Assembly: GCF_015223355.1 (NCBI RefSeq)
Contig: NZ_JADFFK010000009.1
Coordinates: 62,001 to 126,000 of the forward strand
DNA: 64,000 nt
DNA from: Salipiger mangrovisoli
Lineage (GTDB): Bacteria > Pseudomonadota > Alphaproteobacteria > Rhodobacterales > Rhodobacteraceae
Reading direction: 5' to 3'
The notes beneath the pieces were generated by a model. That model was not told where the DNA came from. It worked only from the letters and a program-made list of their open reading frames with translations, and did no database searches. The translations under genes were made by a program, and so were the position numbers. Below are positions 1-8,601 of this stretch, in pieces (the first letter of the stretch is position 1; each line of letters begins with the position of its first letter).

Positions 1-338
1 ATCAGGTCCGAGAGCTGCTCCGCGTTGCCCTCGAACATGCGGCGGATGCGGCGCGCGTATTCCTCGAAACCGGCAACGTCCTGCCGGGCGAGGTTGAACA
101 CCCGCGCCGCCGCCGGTTCATCCTCGGGGGCGATGGTGAAGATCTCGCGGAACGCGGCGACCTCGTTGCGGGTCACCTGGCCATCCGCCTTGGCCATCTT
201 GGCCGAGAGCGCGATGACCGCGATGGTGAAGGCGACGCTGCGCTCGGGCGGCTGGCGCAGGCGCTCGAAGACGGCCGTCAGCCCCTCGCCCTTGGCAAGG
301 GCGGCGAGGGCTTCGGAGATGCGGGTCCAGATCGACAT
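1..338 (-). CDS. TerB-domain DnaJ-like chaperone (DjlA/DjiA type), N-terminal part, runs off the window
   Basis: Translating the minus strand from the ATG at 338 gives a protein starting MSIWTRISEALAAL, followed by a helical TerB-like segment with AKMAKADGQVTRNE and AAFREIF. This is the acidic TerB signature seen in the N-terminal half of alphaproteobacterial DnaJ-like proteins annotated DjlA or DjiA. Only about 112 residues are inside the window, so the expected C-terminal J-domain (HPD motif) cannot be checked. TerB-DnaJ proteins are thought to act as Hsp70 co-chaperones. A stand-alone TerB protein is the alternative. Confidence 0.6.
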   Translation of the reverse strand, partial: MSIWTRISEALAALAKGEGLTAVFERLRQPPERSVAFTIAVIALSAKMAKADGQVTRNEVAAFREIFTIAPEDEPAAARVFNLARQDVAGFEEYARRIRRMFEGNAEQLSDL

Positions 339-458
339 GTCGGCAGTTTACGCGGCCAAAGCGCAACTGTCAGTGCGACAATGAGAAGTCACGAAAAATT
401 CTGTCCTGCGTCAGCGGTCTGTGAGCTTTGTGTGCCGCCCGTGCAGACGCCGCGGACG

Positions 459-938
459 TCAGAGGAACTTCTGCATCAGCACCAGATCCATCCAGCGCCC
501 GAACTTGAAGCCGACCTCGGGCAGCCGCGCGATCTCGGAAAAGCCGAGCGCCGCATGGAAGGCGATACCTGCCGAATTCTCGCCCGAGACCCCGGCAAAG
601 AGGCTGTGCGCCCCCTGTGCACGCGCCTCGGCCATCAGCGCCATCATCAACGTCCGCCCGACGCCGCGTCCACGGGCCGCCGGCCCGAGGATCACCGTGT
701 GTTCGAGCGTCCTGGCGTAGCCCGGCCCGCCGCGGAACTGGAAGAAGGTGGCAAAGCCGAGCACAAGCCCTTCCTCTTCGGCCACGAGAAAGGCCGGGCC
801 GCGCGCGGCGAAATCCGCCGCCAGCCCCTCGGGGGTCTTGCGCAGGTTGGTGAAGGTGGCAGCGCTCTCGTCGATGATCGGATTCCAGATCGCCGCGACG
901 GCGACGGCATCCGCCGCGGTCGCGGGACGGATGATCAT
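459..938 (-). CDS. GNAT acetyltransferase, phosphinothricin N-acetyltransferase-like
   Basis: The 159-aa protein starts MIIRPATAADAVAVAAIWN and has the phosphinothricin-acetyltransferase layout: IDESAATF near residue 25, an acetyl-CoA loop RGRGVGRTLM near residue 100, and GVSGENSAGIAFHAALGF near 125. Members acetylate phosphinothricin-like or methionine sulfone/sulfoximine-type amino acids, and the natural substrate is often unknown. The ATG at 938 overlaps the end of the VOC gene by 4 bp, so the two are probably cotranscribed and translationally coupled. A longer reading frame upstream is only the antisense of the VOC gene and is excluded. The family is clear; the substrate is inference. Confidence 0.85.
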   Translation of the reverse strand: MIIRPATAADAVAVAAIWNPIIDESAATFTNLRKTPEGLAADFAARGPAFLVAEEEGLVLGFATFFQFRGGPGYARTLEHTVILGPAARGRGVGRTLMMALMAEARAQGAHSLFAGVSGENSAGIAFHAALGFSEIARLPEVGFKFGRWMDLVLMQKFL

Positions 939-1549
939 TGCAGGATCCTTTGGCCCGAGGGCGTGGCGAAGCTGGCGCGCAGCGCGGGCTTGGCCTCGAC
1001 CGCGAAATCGACCAGCGGGGTCGCCAGCGCCGGCCCGATCAGCGCCTTCAGCGCCTCTGCCTCCGGATGCGCCACGGTCAGGGCTTCGAGCCGCGTGCCG
1101 GCCCCGGCAAGCGACACCCCCGGCGGCACCGGGCTGATCCATTCGATCAGCGCCGGAAACAGGCCGTCAAAGGGCAGCTGCCCGTCGCGCGGGACCGAGA
1201 TTTTCCAGCTGAGTGCCCCGCGCGTCACCGGCACCGCCTCGCCCGCCATGGGGAAGCGCGCCAGCGCCGCGTCGATGTCGGGCACCCGGCAGATCCACTT
1301 GTCGAGCCGCGCCGGCCCGGAGAAACCGTCGAGTCCGAACCAGCGCGCACGCCCCGGCGCAGGGGCCGAGGGATCGACGGCGATGGCCTCGAGGTACAGC
1401 TCGTCTTCCAACCCGATCAGGAAATTGTGGGTGCCGAAGTCGGGATGCGCCCCACCCGGCGAAAGCGGCTGCCCGAGTGCGCTTTCGGCATGGCTCACCG
1501 CCTCTGCCAGCGTCTCGCCAAGAACCGCCACGTGATCAAGTTCGAGCAT
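935..1549 (-). CDS. VOC (glyoxalase-like) family protein
   Basis: The roughly 204-aa protein starts MLELDHVAVLGETLAEA, the beta-alpha opening of a vicinal-oxygen-chelate domain. HPDFGTHNFLIGLEDELYLE gives the metal-ligand-type His and Glu positions of the Glyoxalase_3-like subgroup. A second ATG directly upstream (1552) is possible, but the GGAGG ribosome site fits 1549 better because it abuts the first ATG. It lies upstream of, and overlaps, the GNAT gene. VOC proteins include dioxygenases, isomerases and resistance proteins, and no specific reaction can be assigned. Pairing with a phosphinothricin-type acetyltransferase hints at a detoxification pair, which is inference. Confidence 0.8.
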   Translation of the reverse strand: MLELDHVAVLGETLAEAVSHAESALGQPLSPGGAHPDFGTHNFLIGLEDELYLEAIAVDPSAPAPGRARWFGLDGFSGPARLDKWICRVPDIDAALARFPMAGEAVPVTRGALSWKISVPRDGQLPFDGLFPALIEWISPVPPGVSLAGAGTRLEALTVAHPEAEALKALIGPALATPLVDFAVEAKPALRASFATPSGQRILQ

Positions 1550-1739
1550 CATCCCTCCGATGTGAGTGTATCCGCATCACGATAGCCGGGGGCACGGGGG
1601 GTGCAATGGCGAAATCGTCCTGTTTCGAGCGCGGCAACACGGTCGGAACGGTCTTGCAGTGGTCAATCCCGAACCGCCCCGCTAGGGTGCGCCCGAAGGC
1701 TGGCACCCACGACCGGCCCCGAGGCAAGGACAGACCCCG

Positions 1740-1823
1740 ATGAAGACCCGCACCCTCCTGCTGATGCTCGCCGCAACGCTCGGACTCGCCGCTTGCGGCG
1801 TGCCCTTCGTTCCGTTCATCTAA
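1740..1823 (+). CDS. 27-residue lipoprotein
   Basis: This short ORF encodes MKTRTLLLMLAATLGLAACG plus VPFVPFI. It has a positively charged start, a hydrophobic core and a textbook lipobox L16-A17-A18-C19. Processing would leave a lipidated nonapeptide (CGVPFVPFI). An acceptable purine-rich site (CAAGGACAG) lies just upstream of the ATG. No domain is possible at this length. Tiny lipopeptides of this form occur widely in Rhodobacteraceae without known function. It could also be a decayed remnant, but the intact lipobox favours a real gene. It converges on scpA. Confidence 0.55.
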   Translation: MKTRTLLLMLAATLGLAACGVPFVPFI

Positions 1824-1835
1824 CGGCAGCCGGTC

Positions 1836-1859
1836 GGCCCACGCCGCAGGGCGTGAGCC
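1836..1859. terminator. Hairpin between convergent genes (weak terminator candidate)
   Basis: GGCCCACGCC and GGCGTGAGCC pair with one C-A mismatch around a GCAG loop. It sits between the small lipoprotein (+) and scpA (-). No T-run follows on either strand, so intrinsic termination is uncertain. Confidence 0.35.
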
Positions 1860-1868
1860 GAGGCGCGG

Positions 1869-4001
1869 TCACTCCGCCGCGCGCGCCCCGATGAGGCCGA
1901 GGATCTCCTTGGCCGCCGAGGGGATGTTGGTGCCGGGCCCGAAGATCGCCTTCACCCCGGCCTTGTAGAGGAAGTCGTAATCCTGATGCGGGATCACCCC
2001 GCCGCAGATCACGATGATATCCTCGGCCCCCTGCTCCTTGAGCGCCTGCACCAGTTGCGGGGCAAGCGTCTTGTGGCCGGCGGCCTGCGACGAGATGCCC
2101 ACGATGTGCACGTCGTTGTCGATGGCATCCTGCGCCGCCTCTTCCGGGGTCTGGAACAGCGGGCCGACGTCGACGTCGAAACCGATGTCGGCGAAGGCGG
2201 TGGCGATCACCTTGGCGCCGCGGTCATGCCCGTCCTGCCCCATCTTCACCACCAGCATCCGCGGGCGGCGGCCCTCGGTTTCGGCGAAGCGCTCCACGTC
2301 ACGCTGGATCTGGGCAAAGCCCTCGTCACCCTCGTAGGCGGCGCCGTAGACCCCGGCGAGGGTTTTCACCTCGGCGCGGTGACGTCCGAATTCCTTTTCC
2401 ATGGCCATGGAAATCTCTCCGACAGAGGCCCGCGCACGGGCGGCTTCGACCGCGGCTTCCAGCAGGTTGCCGCCCTCCTTCGCGCGCCGCGTGAGCTCGG
2501 CCAGCGCCGCGTCGCATGTCGCCTGATCACGGGTCGCGCGGACATGCTCCAGTCGGGCAACCTGGTTCTCGCGCACCTTGGCATTGTCGATGTCGAGGAT
2601 GTCGATCGGGTCTTCCTTGTCCTTGCGGTACTTGTTGACCCCGACGATCACCTCTTCGCCGCGGTCGATCTGCGCCTGACGGCGCGCCGCGGTCTCTTCG
2701 ATGCGCAGCTTGGGCATGCCCGAGGCGACGGCCTTTGTCATGCCGCCCATCTCTTCCACCTCCTCGATCAGCGCCCAGGCCTTCTCGATCAGCTCGTTGG
2801 TCAGGCTCTCGACGTAGTAGGAACCCGCCAGCGGATCGACCACCTTGGTCACCCCGGTCTCTTCCTGAAGGATGAGCTGGGTGTTGCGCGCGATCCGGGC
2901 CGAGAACTCGGTCGGCAGGGCGATTGCCTCGTCGAGCGCATTGGTGTGCAGCGACTGGGTGCCGCCCAGAACCGCCGACATCGCCTCGTAGGCGGTGCGG
3001 ATGACGTTGTTGTAGGGGTCCTGCTCCTGCAACGAAACGCCCGAGGTCTGGCAATGGGTGCGCAGCATCTTCGAGCGTTCGGACTTGGCGCCGAACTCGG
3101 TCATGATGCGGTGCCAGAGCGTGCGCGCGGCGCGCAGCTTGGCGGCCTCCATGAAGAAGTTCATGCCGATGGCGAAGAAGAACGACAGCCGCCCGGCGAA
3201 GGTGTCGACGTCCATCCCGGCATTGATCGCCGCACGCACGTATTCCCGCCCGTCCGCCAGCGTGTAGGCCAGCTCCTGCACGAGGTTCGCGCCCGCCTCC
3301 TGCATGTGGTAGCCGGAGATCGAGATCGAGTTGAACTTCGGCATCTCGCTCGAGGTGTACTCGATGATGTCCGAGATGATCCGCATCGAGGGCTCGGGTG
3401 GGTAGATGTAGGTGTTGCGGACCATGAACTCCTTGAGGATGTCGTTCTGGATGGTCCCCGAGAGCACGGCGCGGTCGTGGCCCTGTTCCTCGCCCACGAC
3501 GATGAAGCTGGCGAGGATCGGGATCACCGCGCCGTTCATCGTCATCGAGACGGAAATCTTGTCGAGCGGGATGCCGTCGAAGAGGATCTTCATGTCCTCG
3601 ACGCTGTCGATCGCGACCCCCGCCTTGCCGACATCCCCCACGACGCGCGGGTGGTCGCTGTCATAACCGCGGTGCGTGGCCAGATCGAAGGCCACCGAGA
3701 CCCCCTGCTGCCCCGCCGCCAGCGCCTTGCGGTAGAAGGCGTTGGACTCTTCAGCGGTCGAGAAGCCCGCGTATTGCCGGATGGTCCAGGGACGGCCCGC
3801 ATACATCGTCGCCTTCACCCCGCGGGTGAAGGGGCCAAAGCCCGGCAGCGTGCCCATGTGCGGCAGATCCGCCGTGTCCTCGGCGGTGTAGAGCGGCTGC
3901 ACCTCGATCCCTTCGAGCGTGTGCCAGGTGAGATCCTCCGGCGTCCGTCCGCGCAGTTCCTTCTCCGCGAGCTGGCGCCAATCGCCCTTCTTCACCGTCA
4001 T
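1869..4001 (-). CDS. scpA: Methylmalonyl-CoA mutase (cobalamin-dependent)
   Basis: The 710-aa protein starts [19 protein letters not shown]. It has the TIM-barrel mutase domain ([20 protein letters not shown] near residue 70) and a C-terminal B12-binding domain with the base-off signature D590-G-H592-D-R-G595; H592 should be the axial cobalt ligand. It interconverts (R)-methylmalonyl-CoA and succinyl-CoA, the last step of propionyl-CoA assimilation. The length matches single-subunit mutases. The GAGAGGACCAGAGG run before the ATG is a good ribosome site. It lies on the same strand as pccA and pccB, giving the whole carboxylase-mutase route in one locus. The epimerase is not in the window. Confidence 0.97.
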   Translation of the reverse strand: MTVKKGDWRQLAEKELRGRTPEDLTWHTLEGIEVQPLYTAEDTADLPHMGTLPGFGPFTRGVKATMYAGRPWTIRQYAGFSTAEESNAFYRKALAAGQQGVSVAFDLATHRGYDSDHPRVVGDVGKAGVAIDSVEDMKILFDGIPLDKISVSMTMNGAVIPILASFIVVGEEQGHDRAVLSGTIQNDILKEFMVRNTYIYPPEPSMRIISDIIEYTSSEMPKFNSISISGYHMQEAGANLVQELAYTLADGREYVRAAINAGMDVDTFAGRLSFFFAIGMNFFMEAAKLRAARTLWHRIMTEFGAKSERSKMLRTHCQTSGVSLQEQDPYNNVIRTAYEAMSAVLGGTQSLHTNALDEAIALPTEFSARIARNTQLILQEETGVTKVVDPLAGSYYVESLTNELIEKAWALIEEVEEMGGMTKAVASGMPKLRIEETAARRQAQIDRGEEVIVGVNKYRKDKEDPIDILDIDNAKVRENQVARLEHVRATRDQATCDAALAELTRRAKEGGNLLEAAVEAARARASVGEISMAMEKEFGRHRAEVKTLAGVYGAAYEGDEGFAQIQRDVERFAETEGRRPRMLVVKMGQDGHDRGAKVIATAFADIGFDVDVGPLFQTPEEAAQDAIDNDVHIVGISSQAAGHKTLAPQLVQALKEQGAEDIIVICGGVIPHQDYDFLYKAGVKAIFGPGTNIPSAAKEILGLIGARAAE

Positions 4002-4076
4002 CCTCTGGTCCTCTCTCCTCTGCGGGCCGGCTGCCGGGCGGTCCCGGCGCGCATGGCCCTGTCGCGCGTCATTGCC

Positions 4077-4091
4077 CACGCCCAGGGCGTG
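4077..4091. repeat. Inverted repeat upstream of scpA
   Basis: CACGCCC-A-GGGCGTG is a perfect 7-bp inverted repeat with a 1-nt centre, 76-90 nt upstream of the scpA start. It could be an operator. Nothing in the sequence names the binding protein. Confidence 0.3.
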
Positions 4092-4218
4092 TGGTGATCA
4101 AAATCGCTCTTCGCGCCGCGGATCGCATTCGGCGCCGCGACGAACGGGTGTCTTCTGCCCGGTCCAAAAAATTTGCCCGGCCCGGCGTCAAGGTCTGTGC
4201 AGCCGCGTCCGGCGCGCC

Positions 4219-4224
4219 TATATC
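4219..4224 (+). promoter_or_regulatory. Candidate -10 box (TATATC), leaderless position
   Basis: TATATC ends 7 nt before the ATG of the DUF4174 gene, and no ribosome site fits between. A start at or next to the ATG would give a leaderless mRNA. The -35 (TGTGCA, 17 bp away) is poor, so confidence is low. Confidence 0.35.
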
Positions 4225-4231
4225 TGGGGAC

Positions 4232-4699
4232 ATGATCCGCCGTACCGTCCTTGCCCTGATAGGATTTTTCACGCTCACCGCGGGTCTTGGCGCGGCCCAG
4301 GGAGCCGAGACTCCGGTCGAGGATGACGCCCCTATCCGGCCTGCCGGAGAAGCCTCTCTGGACGAATTCCTCTGGACCAAGCGGCCGCTGCTGATCTTCG
4401 CCGACACGCCGAACGATCCGCGCTACATTCAGCAGATGCAGCTGATCGAGGCGCGCATCGACGCGCTGGTCGAGCGCGATGTGGTGGTGCTTACGGACAC
4501 CGACCCGGACGCCCGCGGCCCCATCCGCCGCGCCATGCGCCCGCGCGGCTTCATGCTTATGCAGCTCGCAAAGGATGGATCGGTCATCATCCGCAAGGCA
4601 AGCCCTTGGGACGTCCGCGAAATTTCCCGATCGATCGACAAGCAGCCGCTGCGCCAGCAAGAGGTCCGCGACCGCCGCGACGCCTTGCGCCGGCAGTGA
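4232..4699 (+). CDS. DUF4174 domain secreted protein
   Basis: The 155-aa protein starts MIRRTVLALIGFFTLTAGLG, a Sec signal peptide cleaved near AQGAE. A compact alpha/beta domain follows: LDEFLWTKRPLLIFADTPND, RYIQQMQLIEARIDALVERD, VVVLTDTDP. This is the thioredoxin-like DUF4174 family, but without a CxxC, so it is unlikely to be a redox enzyme. The protein is predicted periplasmic. The function is unknown. It is divergent from scpA across a 230-bp gap holding the inverted repeat. The upstream in-frame extension lacks a signal peptide and is not used. Confidence 0.8.
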   Translation: MIRRTVLALIGFFTLTAGLGAAQGAETPVEDDAPIRPAGEASLDEFLWTKRPLLIFADTPNDPRYIQQMQLIEARIDALVERDVVVLTDTDPDARGPIRRAMRPRGFMLMQLAKDGSVIIRKASPWDVREISRSIDKQPLRQQEVRDRRDALRRQ

Positions 4700-4782
4700 G
4701 CCGGAAGGGCGGAAACCTTGACTTTTCGGCACTTCGAGCCTAGGTCTTGGGGGTAGACACACGGTATGGGGAGAGCACCGCC

Positions 4783-4854
4783 ATGACGCGATCCGCTCAA
4801 TCTGAATTCGAGCCGCGCGACCCGGTCGAGGGCGAGGAAAACCCGCTGATCTGA
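4783..4854 (+). CDS. Possible 23-residue protein
   Basis: A GGGGAGAG ribosome-site-like run precedes an ATG opening a 23-codon frame (MTRSAQSEFEPRDPVEGEEN, then PLI). The peptide is acidic and hydrophilic, with no signal or membrane segment. It lies between DUF4174 and a convergent membrane-protein gene. Conservation in relatives would be needed to accept it. Confidence 0.25.
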   Translation: MTRSAQSEFEPRDPVEGEENPLI

Positions 4855-4868
4855 CCTTTTGGGGACGG

Positions 4869-5789
4869 TTAGTCATCGCTTGGGCTCCCGTCAACCGCGC
4901 CTGCATCACCTTCTGACGCCAACTTGGCGGACTGCTCCGCCTTGGCAGCGCGCGCGGCCGCGAACCTTGCAAGCCTTTCTTCGCGCAGCGCCGCCACCTT
5001 CGACGCATATTCCCCGCGATCGAGTGCGTGCAGCGCGACGACCGCCTCCTCGGGTATGCCGTCCAGAACCCGGTAGTAGACCTTCACCGCCTTCTCGCGC
5101 CGGACGCGCGACAGCAAGCGGAACCGATCGGAGGCCATGTTCTCTTCCATCTGGTCGAGCTGATTCAGCCTTTGGTACAGGCCCAGCATCGGGCCGATCT
5201 GCTGCTTTTGCAGGATTTCGATCTGCTCGATCAGCCGCTTCAACGTGCCGTAGTCCCGACGGAAAAACACGAAGACCTCGTAACTCTCGTCCTTCTCGAA
5301 GGCTTCCGAGATTTCCTGGATCGCCGCCTTGCAGTCCAGGTTCGAGGCAAATTTGGCGATCAGCCATATCTCGTTGGCGCTGGCCTCGATCATGTCGCGT
5401 CGGCGCTCTTCGCGCTCGTCGTTGCGGCGCAATTCCTGCGCCAGCGGCCCGGCGATCCAGCCCAGAGACACCGCGATGCCGGCGATGATCGCGGGGGTGA
5501 TCTTCTCTGCTCCCGCCCCGGCCTGCGGCAGGAACTGCACCACCGCCACGATCAGCAGCAGCGCGATGCCGGCCAGCGGCAGCAGCACCAGTAGCACCAT
5601 CTTGGCAAAGACCAGCCCGCGCGCGCCAGCCAGCGCGAGGTAGGCGCCGCAACCGGTGACGGCGGCGGACAGCAGGAGTCCGATGACCCGCATGGCCTCC
5701 GGCCAGGGCGCAGTCGCGCAGAATGCCAGCCCGGCAACGCCGAGCAGCACTCCGACAGCGGCCGCGCCCTGGTACGGAGGCTGGCGCAT
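4869..5789 (-). CDS. Unknown inner-membrane protein with cytoplasmic coiled-coil region
   Basis: The 306-aa protein was not recognised. Residues about 8-120 hold four hydrophobic segments (for example GAAAVGVLLGVAGLAFCAT and MVLLVLLPLAGIALLLIVAV). They are followed by about 180 mostly helical charged residues, including LKRLIEQIEILQKQQIGPML, and an acidic tail. The ATG at 5789 overlaps the pccA stop in a TGATG junction, so it is translationally coupled to pccA. A GTG at 5792 is the alternative start. Coupling to a carboxylase subunit suggests coregulation, but no function can be inferred from the sequence. Confidence 0.75.
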   Translation of the reverse strand: MRQPPYQGAAAVGVLLGVAGLAFCATAPWPEAMRVIGLLLSAAVTGCGAYLALAGARGLVFAKMVLLVLLPLAGIALLLIVAVVQFLPQAGAGAEKITPAIIAGIAVSLGWIAGPLAQELRRNDEREERRRDMIEASANEIWLIAKFASNLDCKAAIQEISEAFEKDESYEVFVFFRRDYGTLKRLIEQIEILQKQQIGPMLGLYQRLNQLDQMEENMASDRFRLLSRVRREKAVKVYYRVLDGIPEEAVVALHALDRGEYASKVAALREERLARFAAARAAKAEQSAKLASEGDAGAVDGSPSDD

Positions 5790-7789
5790 CACTCGAATTC
5801 CATGATCACGTCATCGACGGCGAGGCTGTCACCCGGCCCCGCGTTGATCTTGGCGACTTTGCCCCTGCGCTCGGCGCGCAGGATGTTCTCCATCTTCATC
5901 GCCTCGACGGTGCAGAGCGCCTGGCCCTCCTGCACCTCGTCACCCGCCGCGACGTTCACCTTCACGATCAGGCCCGGCATCGGGCAGAGCAGCAGTTTCG
6001 AGGTGTCCGGCGGCAGCTTCTCGGGCATCAGCCGGGCCAGTTCGGCCTGCCGCGGGGTGCGGACGTTGACCTTGAGGTCCGCGCCGCGGGTGCGGATGCG
6101 GAAGCCGCCCGAGATCTTGCCGACCTTTAGCACCAGCGGCGCGCCGTTGACCTGCATGTGCGCCAATGCGCTGCCCGGCGTCCAGTCACCGGCAACGCGG
6201 ATCTCGGAGCCGTCCGCGAATGTCACCGTGGTACCCTGCTTGTCGGCGGCCAGCACGACATCGAAGCTTTCGCCCTGAAGCGTGACATTCCAGTGATCGC
6301 CGACCTGCCGCTCATGGTTGTCGAGCGTGCCCGAGATGCGCGTGCGCCGGATCTCGGCGACGCGGTTCATCGCAGCGCAGGCGGCGGCGACATCGCGCAA
6401 CGCCGGCTCGGCCAGCGTGACGCCTTCGAAACCGTCGGGATATTCCTCGGCGATGAAGGCGGTGGTGATGTTGCCGGAAATGAAACGCTCGTGGTCCATC
6501 ACCGCCGCAAGGAAGGGCAGGTTGTGCCCGATGCCCTCGACCTCGAAGCTGTCGAGCGCGTTGCGCATGACCTCGATCGCCTCTTCGCGGGTCGGGGCCC
6601 AAGTGCAGAGCTTGGCGATCATCGGGTCGTAGTACATCGAGATCTCGCCGCCCTCGTAGACGCCGGTGTCGTTGCGCACGATGCCGCCGTGCAGCGCGCC
6701 CTCGGCGGGCGGGCGGTAGCGGGTGAGACGGCCGATCGAGGGCAGGAAGCCGCGGTACGGGTCCTCGGCGTAGAGCCGGTTCTCGATCGCCCAGCCATTG
6801 ATCTGCACCTCATCTTGCGTGATCGACAGCGGCTCGCCATTGGCGATGCGGATCATCTGCTCGACAAGATCGACGCCGGTGATCAGCTCGGTCACCGGGT
6901 GTTCCACCTGCAGGCGGGTGTTCATCTCGAGGAAGTAGAAGTTCTTCTGACCGTCGACGATGAATTCCACGGTGCCGGCGCTGGTGTAGCCCACCGCCTT
7001 GGCCAGCGCGACGGCCTGATCGCCCATCGCCTTGCGGGTCTCGGGATCGAGGAAGGGGCTCGGCGCTTCTTCGACGACCTTCTGGTTGCGGCGCTGGATC
7101 GAGCATTCGCGCTCGTTCAGGTAGATGCCGCCCCCATGCGCGTCGCAGAGCACCTGGATCTCGATATGGCGCGGCTGGGTGACGAACTTCTCGATGAAGA
7201 TGCGGTCATCACCGAAGGAGCTTGCCGCCTCGTTCTTCGACGATTGGAACCCTTCCCGCGCCTCTTCGTCATTCCAGGCAATCCGCATGCCCTTGCCACC
7301 GCCGCCTGCCGAAGCCTTGATCATGACGGGATAGCCGATCTCGCCAGAGATCTTCACCGCCTCGTCGGCATCCTCGATCAGCCCCATGTAACCGGGCACG
7401 GTCGAAACGCCCGCCTCCTGCGCGATCTTCTTCGAGGTGATCTTGTCGCCCATTGCCTCGATCGCGCCCTTGGGCGGGCCGATGAAGGCAACGCCGGCGG
7501 CTTCGAGCGCCTCGGCGAACTTCGGGTTCTCCGACAGGAAGCCATAGCCCGGATGCACGGCCTGCGCGCCGGTGTCCCTGATCGCCTGCATGATCTTGTC
7601 GATCACGATGTAGGACTGGTTGGCCGGCGGCGGACCGATATGCACCGCCTCGTCGGCCATCTCGACATGCAGCGCGTGCTTGTCGGCATCCGAGTAGACC
7701 GCCACGGTCTTGATGCCCATCTTGCGCGCGGTCTTGATGACCCGGCAGGCGATCTCACCGCGGTTGGCGATCAGGATCTTGTCGAACAT
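5789..7789 (-). CDS. pccA: Propionyl-CoA carboxylase, biotin-containing alpha subunit
   Basis: The 666-aa protein starts MFDKILIANRGEIACRVIKT, typical of the biotin carboxylase domain. The glycine-rich ATP loop KASAGGGGKGM lies near residue 160, with the carboxylase signature EMNTRLQVEHPVTE near 290. A BT-type linker follows, then a C-terminal biotinyl domain with VEAMKMEN, in which K632 is the biotinylated lysine. With PccB it carboxylates propionyl-CoA to (S)-methylmalonyl-CoA using ATP and bicarbonate. A methylcrotonyl-type subunit would look similar, but the PccB, PccR and ScpA neighbours settle the identity. The start was chosen at MFDK; upstream codons lack homology. Confidence 0.96.
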   Translation of the reverse strand: MFDKILIANRGEIACRVIKTARKMGIKTVAVYSDADKHALHVEMADEAVHIGPPPANQSYIVIDKIMQAIRDTGAQAVHPGYGFLSENPKFAEALEAAGVAFIGPPKGAIEAMGDKITSKKIAQEAGVSTVPGYMGLIEDADEAVKISGEIGYPVMIKASAGGGGKGMRIAWNDEEAREGFQSSKNEAASSFGDDRIFIEKFVTQPRHIEIQVLCDAHGGGIYLNERECSIQRRNQKVVEEAPSPFLDPETRKAMGDQAVALAKAVGYTSAGTVEFIVDGQKNFYFLEMNTRLQVEHPVTELITGVDLVEQMIRIANGEPLSITQDEVQINGWAIENRLYAEDPYRGFLPSIGRLTRYRPPAEGALHGGIVRNDTGVYEGGEISMYYDPMIAKLCTWAPTREEAIEVMRNALDSFEVEGIGHNLPFLAAVMDHERFISGNITTAFIAEEYPDGFEGVTLAEPALRDVAAACAAMNRVAEIRRTRISGTLDNHERQVGDHWNVTLQGESFDVVLAADKQGTTVTFADGSEIRVAGDWTPGSALAHMQVNGAPLVLKVGKISGGFRIRTRGADLKVNVRTPRQAELARLMPEKLPPDTSKLLLCPMPGLIVKVNVAAGDEVQEGQALCTVEAMKMENILRAERRGKVAKINAGPGDSLAVDDVIMEFE

Positions 7790-7863
7790 GTCTCTCCCTT
7801 TCGTTGCGTTTCTTGGCCGGCGGGCGATGCCGCGGCTTCGGCTCATTGCAGGCTATGGACAGC

Positions 7864-7899
7864 AAAAAGGGCCACCGGAGCGGGAAGCTCCGGTGGCCC
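7864..7899 (-). terminator. Intrinsic terminator after the small lipoprotein gene
   Basis: A perfect 13-bp stem (GGGCCACCGGAGC at 7869-7881 with 7887-7899) and a 5-nt loop are followed, on the minus strand, by TTTTTGCT. It ends the 7950-8156 transcript and separates it from pccA, which therefore needs its own promoter or read-through. Confidence 0.85.
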
Positions 7900-7949
7900 T
7901 GGAAATCGTATGGTGCTGCGCGCGGCGCCCGCCGCGGCGCGGCGTCAGA

Positions 7950-8156
7950 TCAGCGGCAGTACTGCGGGGTGACGTCGTCGCAGACGACGCCAGCGGTCGC
8001 ACCAACGGCTGCGCCAACCATGCCGTCGCCACCGACCGCGCGGTCGATGAGATAGCCGCTGCCTGCGCCAATGGCGCCGCGCTGCAGGTCGGAGTTCTCA
8101 CAGGCGGCGACGCCAAAGACACCCAGGACGGCGATGATACGGATAACGTTTTGCAT
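7950..8156 (-). CDS. Small glycine-zipper-like lipoprotein
   Basis: The 68-aa protein starts MQNVIRIIAVLGVFGVAACE, with the lipobox V-A-A-C at 16-19. The mature part is glycine-rich (RGAIGAGSGYLIDRAVGG, GAAVGATAGVV), like Gly-zipper outer-membrane lipoproteins. A short tail carries two Cys (VCDDVTPQYC) that could form a disulphide. A GGGGAG ribosome site precedes the ATG. It is a monocistronic unit ended by a strong terminator, within the propionate locus but probably not part of its function. Confidence 0.75.
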   Translation of the reverse strand: MQNVIRIIAVLGVFGVAACENSDLQRGAIGAGSGYLIDRAVGGDGMVGAAVGATAGVVCDDVTPQYCR

Positions 8157-8601
8157 GAGGTAAACTCCCCGATTTGTGTAAGTCGAACTTGATCTTCAAC
8201 GCCACGAAATTGGTAAAGGTTCCATACATCTTTCGCATTTTCGAAAGCGTCGGCAAAGGAGCGCCGATGCGACCGACCAGACGGGCGCAACGCCGCCCAT
8301 TTCCGCCACCTCTGACGCGACGGAAGTCCGCCGGCAGCGACGGAATGCGCGCGGATGGCTCCGAGGGGCGCCAAATCGGGCTGGTGGTGACATTTAAGAA
8401 AAGAAGCGGGCGTGCGGTCAGGGGATGTGCCGCGACGCCCGCGAGGGGAAGGGTAACGGTGAGCAATGCGCGCAGCCGCTGGCTGCGTCATTGCCCGCAA
8501 CACCCAAAGAGTGCATGACTCGCCGGCCGCCACCAAGCCATATCCCGAAGGATAAGCCTGACCGGCCTCTTTCCGCGCAAAACGCGAATGATGGGGCGAG
8601 T
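8157..8601. other. 445-bp gene-poor interval
   Basis: No credible gene is seen. The part next to 8156 holds the small lipoprotein promoter and is relatively AT-rich (around 8190-8250). The middle contains the terminator-like hairpin listed separately. The short frames here are GC-skew artefacts. Confidence 0.5.
8392..8442 (-). terminator. Terminator candidate for the 8602-8964 gene
   Basis: GCGGGCGT (8406-8413) pairs with ACGCCCGC (8435-8442). An inner GCGG/CCGC extension has a 1-nt bulge. On the minus strand the hairpin is followed by TTCTTTTCTTAA. It lies about 160 nt after the stop of the hypothetical gene. Confidence 0.5.

Noticed and set aside
1986-4097. Very long plus-strand frame (703 codons) opposite scpA
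   Set aside because: It is the antisense of a complete, motif-bearing scpA and arises from GC-rich codon bias; its translation has no recognisable domain.
4002-4231. Cobalamin riboswitch upstream of the B12-dependent scpA
   Set aside because: No B12-box (GCCACTG-type) sequence or multi-stem layout was seen on the minus strand.
6158-7972. Long plus-strand frame opposite pccA
   Set aside because: It is an antisense shadow of pccA; Arg/His/Asp-rich translation without any domain.
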